This document shows, in pieces, positions 60,101-64,000 of a stretch of DNA of 64,000 bases. The notes beneath the pieces were generated by a model. The model worked only from the letters and a program-made list of their open reading frames with translations, was not told the origin of the DNA and did no database searches. Location of the stretch: assembly GCA_021442155.1 (NCBI GenBank), contig JAKCPB010000357.1, forward strand, positions 25,001 through 89,000. Reading direction: 5' to 3'. The position numbers were made by a program, and so were the translations under genes. Each line of letters opens with the position of its first letter. Positions within the stretch are counted from its first letter, which is position 1. The stretch is from Cymbidium sinense (Eukaryota; Streptophyta; Magnoliopsida; Asparagales; Orchidaceae).

Positions 60101-62160
60101 ACATAATGATTTTTTTTAATGTTGTGGCTAACAACTGGAAAGCTCCATTACATCTTGATAATTCGATTATGGGGATGAATAGACTTTGGTTTAAGCTTAA
60201 AAGACTTAAACAAAATCTGGGTTGGTGGAATAAGCATTATTTTAAAAACCTTTTTGCTAATATCAAAGATATGGAAAAAATGGTTTGTGATCTTGAGTCT
60301 CTATTATGTCTGATCCTTCTAAGATTAAGGACTTGACTGAGGTGAAAGATAAACTTGTTTAATTTTAAAATATAGAAGAGACTTATTGGCATCAAAAAAG
60401 CTACTAGTAAACATATTGATGTGATAGAATAGGTATTTCCTTAATTAAAAGAGAGCTTTAAATAATATTCAAAAAATTAAAGATGACAATGGAGAATGGA
60501 TTATGGAGAATAATGATATTAAGGATTATTATTAATTACTTTAGAAATATGCTTAATAAGAGTTTCGAAGCTATTATAAATCACTTGATTCCTTCTATTA
60601 TTACCAATGATGACAATGATTTGCTTAATATTATTTAATGAATGAAGATTTTTAAAGTTCTTAATGAACATAGATTCTTGTTGTAGGGTTTCACTACTCA
60701 ATTTTTTCAAAATTGGTTTTTATTATTAAAATGATTTGATTGAGTTTGTGGTTGATTTTTAATGGTAATCCTTTTCCTAGATATTTTTCTAGCACTTCTA
60801 TTATTCATACTTAAGAAAGATAATATTGGAGTGATTTTAGACCTATTAGTCTTTGCACCTTCTTCAATAAGTGATTTCCAAAATTCTTGCCAACAGCTTA
60901 GTCCTTTACTTCATAAGATTATCTCTCAACCAAACTAGTTTTGTTAGAGGTAGATCTATTTTGATAACATTTTACTTGCCTAATTAATTCATGACTTAGA
61001 TGCTAAGATTAGAGGTGGAAACATTCTTTTCAAATTAGATATTACCAAAGCTTTTGATAATATCTCTTGGGATTTCCATTACCATATTCTGAATTTTTTG
61101 GCTTTTTTGATAAATTTACTTTTCTTATTAAAAATTATATTAATAATGCATAGTTTTCAATTTTACTTAATGGGGAAGCTTTGGGCTTCTTTTCTTCTTC
61201 CCATGGCTTAAGACAAGAGATCCTTTATCTGCTTTATTTATTATGTTGAGTACTTATCTAAGAGCATCAATGAGTTATTTTAAACAATCCTAGTATGTAC
61301 TACAAAACTCTTGGTGGTCTTCCTATTTCCCACTTAAGCTTAATGATTTCATTATTTGCAATGCTTCTATTCAACATATCAAGAACCTCAAGATTTTTTA
61401 AATAAATTTGGTAGAGAAAGTGGTCTTTCTATCAATGTTAAACAAAAGCTATTTTATTATTTCTTTAAGTATCTCAAATAATAAAATCAATCAAATCTAG
61501 CAAATCACTAATTTTAAACATCAACACTTGCCTCTTAAGTACTTGGGTGCTCCTCTATTTAGAGGTCCAAAATGACCCCATCTTTTTGATGAGTTAATTC
61601 AAGAAATTTTAAATAAAATTTTTGTTTAGGAAATCCTTTTACTTTCCTTTGGTTGCAGGCTCACTATTCTTAAAATAATCCTCAATTCTATTCCCCTTTA
61701 TTTGATTCATACTATTATTCCCATTAATTCTACTCTTATTAGAATTGATCGCTTGCTTAATAAATTTTTTTGGGGATCCAATAATTCTATTAAAAGAATG
61801 CATTGGACATCTGCATAAATGTTGTGGTCCTTTGGGTGAAGGTGGTCTTGCAAACCTATTGAAGCTATGACTTCTCTCTCATATGCTGTGGAATTTAGAA
61901 AGAATGATAGCCTTTGGGCTAATTTTATGATGGAAAATATTGCCAAAGGTAAACACCCTCTTGTATGCTTATAAAGTTGGTGACTCTCCGTTTGGAAAAG
62001 TCTTTGCTCCATTAAATGGGTTGTTGAATCCTTAATATCTTGGGTATTCATTCGCTCTTCTTTCTTTGGCAAGACAATTGGATTGGCAATGGCTCTATTG
62101 ACTCCCTTTATCTACACTCTATTGCTATCAAAGTTAACTCTTTTGGCTTAATAATATTGG
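60101..62160 (+). pseudogene. LINE 2 ORF2: reverse transcriptase, broken
   Basis: The linker frame at 60106-60336 (NRLWFKLKRLKQNLGWWNKH) is followed by RT motifs in order: WSDFRPISLCTFFNK (about 60826), FVRGRSIFDNILLA (about 60939), FKLDITKAFDNISWDF (61029-61075, first catalytic D intact), ILLNGEALGFFSSSHGLRQE (61155-61215), a damaged FADD box reading LNDFIICNAS (about 61340), LPLKYLGAPLFRGP (61530-61570), LSFGCRLTILKIILNSIPLY, and RIDRLLNKFFWGSNN (61741-61788). Stops are scattered throughout. Loss of FADD and the many stops show it is inactive. Confidence 0.86.
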
Positions 62161-63250
62161 AATGAAAACAAACTTGAGAACTACATATTTCTATTTTGAC
62201 AAGTTTTGCAACATCGCTATCTTTCTAATAAACCTTATCAAATTCTTTTCAAGTTCTTTTCTACATTTCATTCTTAAAGAGGTTTAAATTATTAGAAATA
62301 AACAAAACATCTAATGTTTTCATTAAACTTTGGAACAATATCATTCCCATTTATTATTCTTTTTTTTTTGGAGGATTTTGAATAACTTCATTCATGATTC
62401 CATGCTCTAGCTTAAAGGGTTTTATTTACCTTCCAAGTTTATTGTTGCTTTCATATTGAAAATGTTAATCATAGTTTTTGTCAATGGTGCTATTACTTCC
62501 AAACGGATATGGTATGATGATTTATTTAACACTAACTATTTTCAGGGATCTCTTTCATTATATCAACTTCTTGAAGTTTGTTTCCATAAACTGAAAGGTC
62601 ATATGAAAGTTTTAATTGCTATTACTCTTATTTGGTTCATTTGGATGGATAGAAATGATGCTAAATATTGAGGATCCCTATGAACCATAAAAGGATCCTT
62701 GCTAGAACTAAAGAAAAAAAATCATGCTTTGTTAATGCAAATTTAATTAGTAATCTTTATTTTAGAGGTTATAAATTTGTGGTCTAAAAATATCACATTT
62801 GCATGATGACCCTTCCTACAAGAGTATTAGGATTATACATTGGATTAAGCCTAAAGAAAATTTTATTAAGATCAATACTTGATGGTTCCATTTCGCCCAA
62901 ACAAATATGGTTGTGGTGGAATTCTTGGGATTCTAAAGGTACCATCATTTGTGCTTTTGCCTACCCTCAAAGCTTGTTATTATTTATGTAGAGATCATGG
63001 TTGTTAACCATTGATATTTGTTTAAGCAAATGCCTCTTTAATATTTGGATTGAAGTTGATGCTCTTCTTTACTTGATATGCTCAATACTAATAAAATGGG
63101 GAATGCTAACTTATTTTATCTTCTTAATCACACTAAAAGCTTCTTTCTCAAGTTTAAAAAAATTTCTCACATGAAGGTAATGCTTGTGCTAATTTCATAA
63201 TTTGAGAGCAAATTAAATGAGCTCACTTTATTTGATAACCATAGTTTACT
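62161..63250 (+). pseudogene. LINE 2 ORF2 C-terminus: zf-RVT-like region and RNase H
   Basis: The frame at 62456-62671 ends KVLIAITLIWFIWMDRNDAK, matching the zinc-binding/linker end of plant L1 ORF2 (…W.IW..RND.K). Around 62835-63000 the RNase H start can be read across frames: IKPKENFIKINT, DGS, a GG.L/DSKG motif and IICAFA. Further remnants extend to about 63200. Plant L1 ORF2 proteins often carry such a C-terminal RNase H. Frameshifts and stops break it here. Confidence 0.72.
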
Positions 63251-64000
63251 TAAGCAGGCATGGTCTAGTCAACTGATAACACTGACTCCTTTACCTAATT
63301 TTAACTTTCAGTTTTGTTGATCATATTGATATGGTGATTTTATTTCTATTTTTTGGTTGATTTTTTTGTGCTTCCCTCACAGTGGTTTTCACTATTTTTT
63401 TAGGTCTGGTCAATCTCACTATATGAAAGCTGTTGGTTAGTTATTTTAAACTTAAACTTCCTCTTACCCCATTGTATACTTGATTGACCCATATCATAGT
63501 GGTGCTATTTTAATTTTTTCCTATCCGAGACTGGTGGTTTTCTTTCTCATACCATGCTCTTTTGTCAATAGTTAGTGATGTTTTGAGGTCTCTGTTGGTT
63601 GTTGATTTTGGCCTACCTTATACTAATTGATGTTGGTTTGCCTCAGTTTGTTGTTACCTTATTTGATTGGATGCTATGGTTGGTTACTGATGTGCATTTT
63701 CTTCTTCCATCTGACTATTTTGGGTGGTCATTTTTCATGGTTGTTGGTCTCTTCTAGTTTTTTTTTGCTTAGTAGTTGTTTCTGTTCTCTTAGTTTCTCT
63801 TGGGGCTTCTTTGGTTTTTTCCTCTCTTGTGGATTGAGGTTTTTTCTAGTTGTTTCCTTATTTTCTCTTTGTGATGACTATTTTAGGGTTTGGAAGGAAT
63901 TTGTTTTCCTCGCCTTGTTCCTTTCCTCATTGATTTGCGCTATGGTTGGGTGGTTCTCTTGGCATTTTATACTTTGTCTGGTGAGTGACTAATTTGTTTT
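63251..64000 (+). mobile_element. LINE 2 3' UTR (runs off the window)
   Basis: Very T-rich sequence after the RNase H region, of the same type as 30061-30510 (GCTATGGTTGG, TTTTCTTTC-rich). The 121-codon hydrophobic frame at 63627-63992 comes from T-rich codons (Phe, Leu) and has no recognisable domain. The poly(A) end is not reached. Confidence 0.6.

Noticed and set aside
63627..63992. 121-codon hydrophobic frame, possible membrane protein
   Set aside because: T-rich LINE 3' UTR; no domain, and it lies in the expected non-coding tail of the element.

Overview
This window looks like repeat-rich, non-genic nuclear DNA of a flowering plant. The plant signs are degenerate Arabidopsis-type telomere repeats (CCCTAAA on the + strand), a Tat-lineage Ty3/gypsy retrotransposon with the extra archaeal-type RNase H, plant L1 LINEs with a DUF4283-type ORF1, and a plant RTE LINE ending in (TTG)n. 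No intact protein-coding gene, rRNA or tRNA was recognised. Every coding-like stretch is a transposon relic or a captured gene fragment full of stops and frameshifts. The species cannot be told from the sequence.

Backbone. Telomere-like arrays recur at about 1-3930, 20560-24393, 30511-35861, 54706-55030 and 57147-58137, always as CCCTAAA on the + strand. They alternate between well-preserved pockets and long blocks in which the C run has shrunk (CCCTAAA to CTAAA, ATAAA or TAAA). Inside the arrays, always in the same orientation, lie six copies of one non-transposon fragment: the 3' end of a glycine-rich (RGG-type) protein gene with its 3' flank (3005-3480, 22290-22705, 23745-24035, 32488-32755, 35862-35955, and a tail at 54668-54705). 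A conserved spacer of about 45 bp (core GGTTTACTTAATTTAAAA) recurs before CCCTAAA-rich pockets. Together these look like a higher-order satellite, [C-poor array - spacer - CCCTAAA-rich array - glycine-rich fragment - CCCTAAA-rich array], later broken up by transposons.

Transposons. (i) A degenerate Tat element lies on the minus strand: gag and protease at 20560-18492, then the rest of protease, RT, RNase H, second RNase H and integrase at 11031-6575, then a subrepeat-rich 3' UTR to about 3935. Its protease gene is split by a 7.46-kb non-coding segment (11032-18491, TG...CA ends) that behaves as a solo LTR. (ii) The same LTR recurs at 35993-42091 (about 6.1 kb, on the 3' side of another Tat copy) and truncated at 25673-30060 and 51336-54665. 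(iii) Between 42092 and 51335 lie two head-to-tail integrase/3'-UTR units, a short tandem array and a fold-back inversion. (iv) An RTE LINE relic sits at 24394-25640 (minus). (v) L1-type LINEs are at 30061-30510 (3' end only), 55031-57146 (5' part only) and 58138 to the window end (ORF1, endonuclease, RT, RNase H).

The most interesting points are the telomere-repeat/glycine-rich-fragment composite, the extremely long LTR with a dense field of W-box-like TTGACC/GGTCAA motifs, and the fold-back and tandem rearrangements of the Tat 3' UTR. The C-run shrinkage in the arrays could be real decay or a base-calling or consensus artefact; raw reads would be needed to decide.
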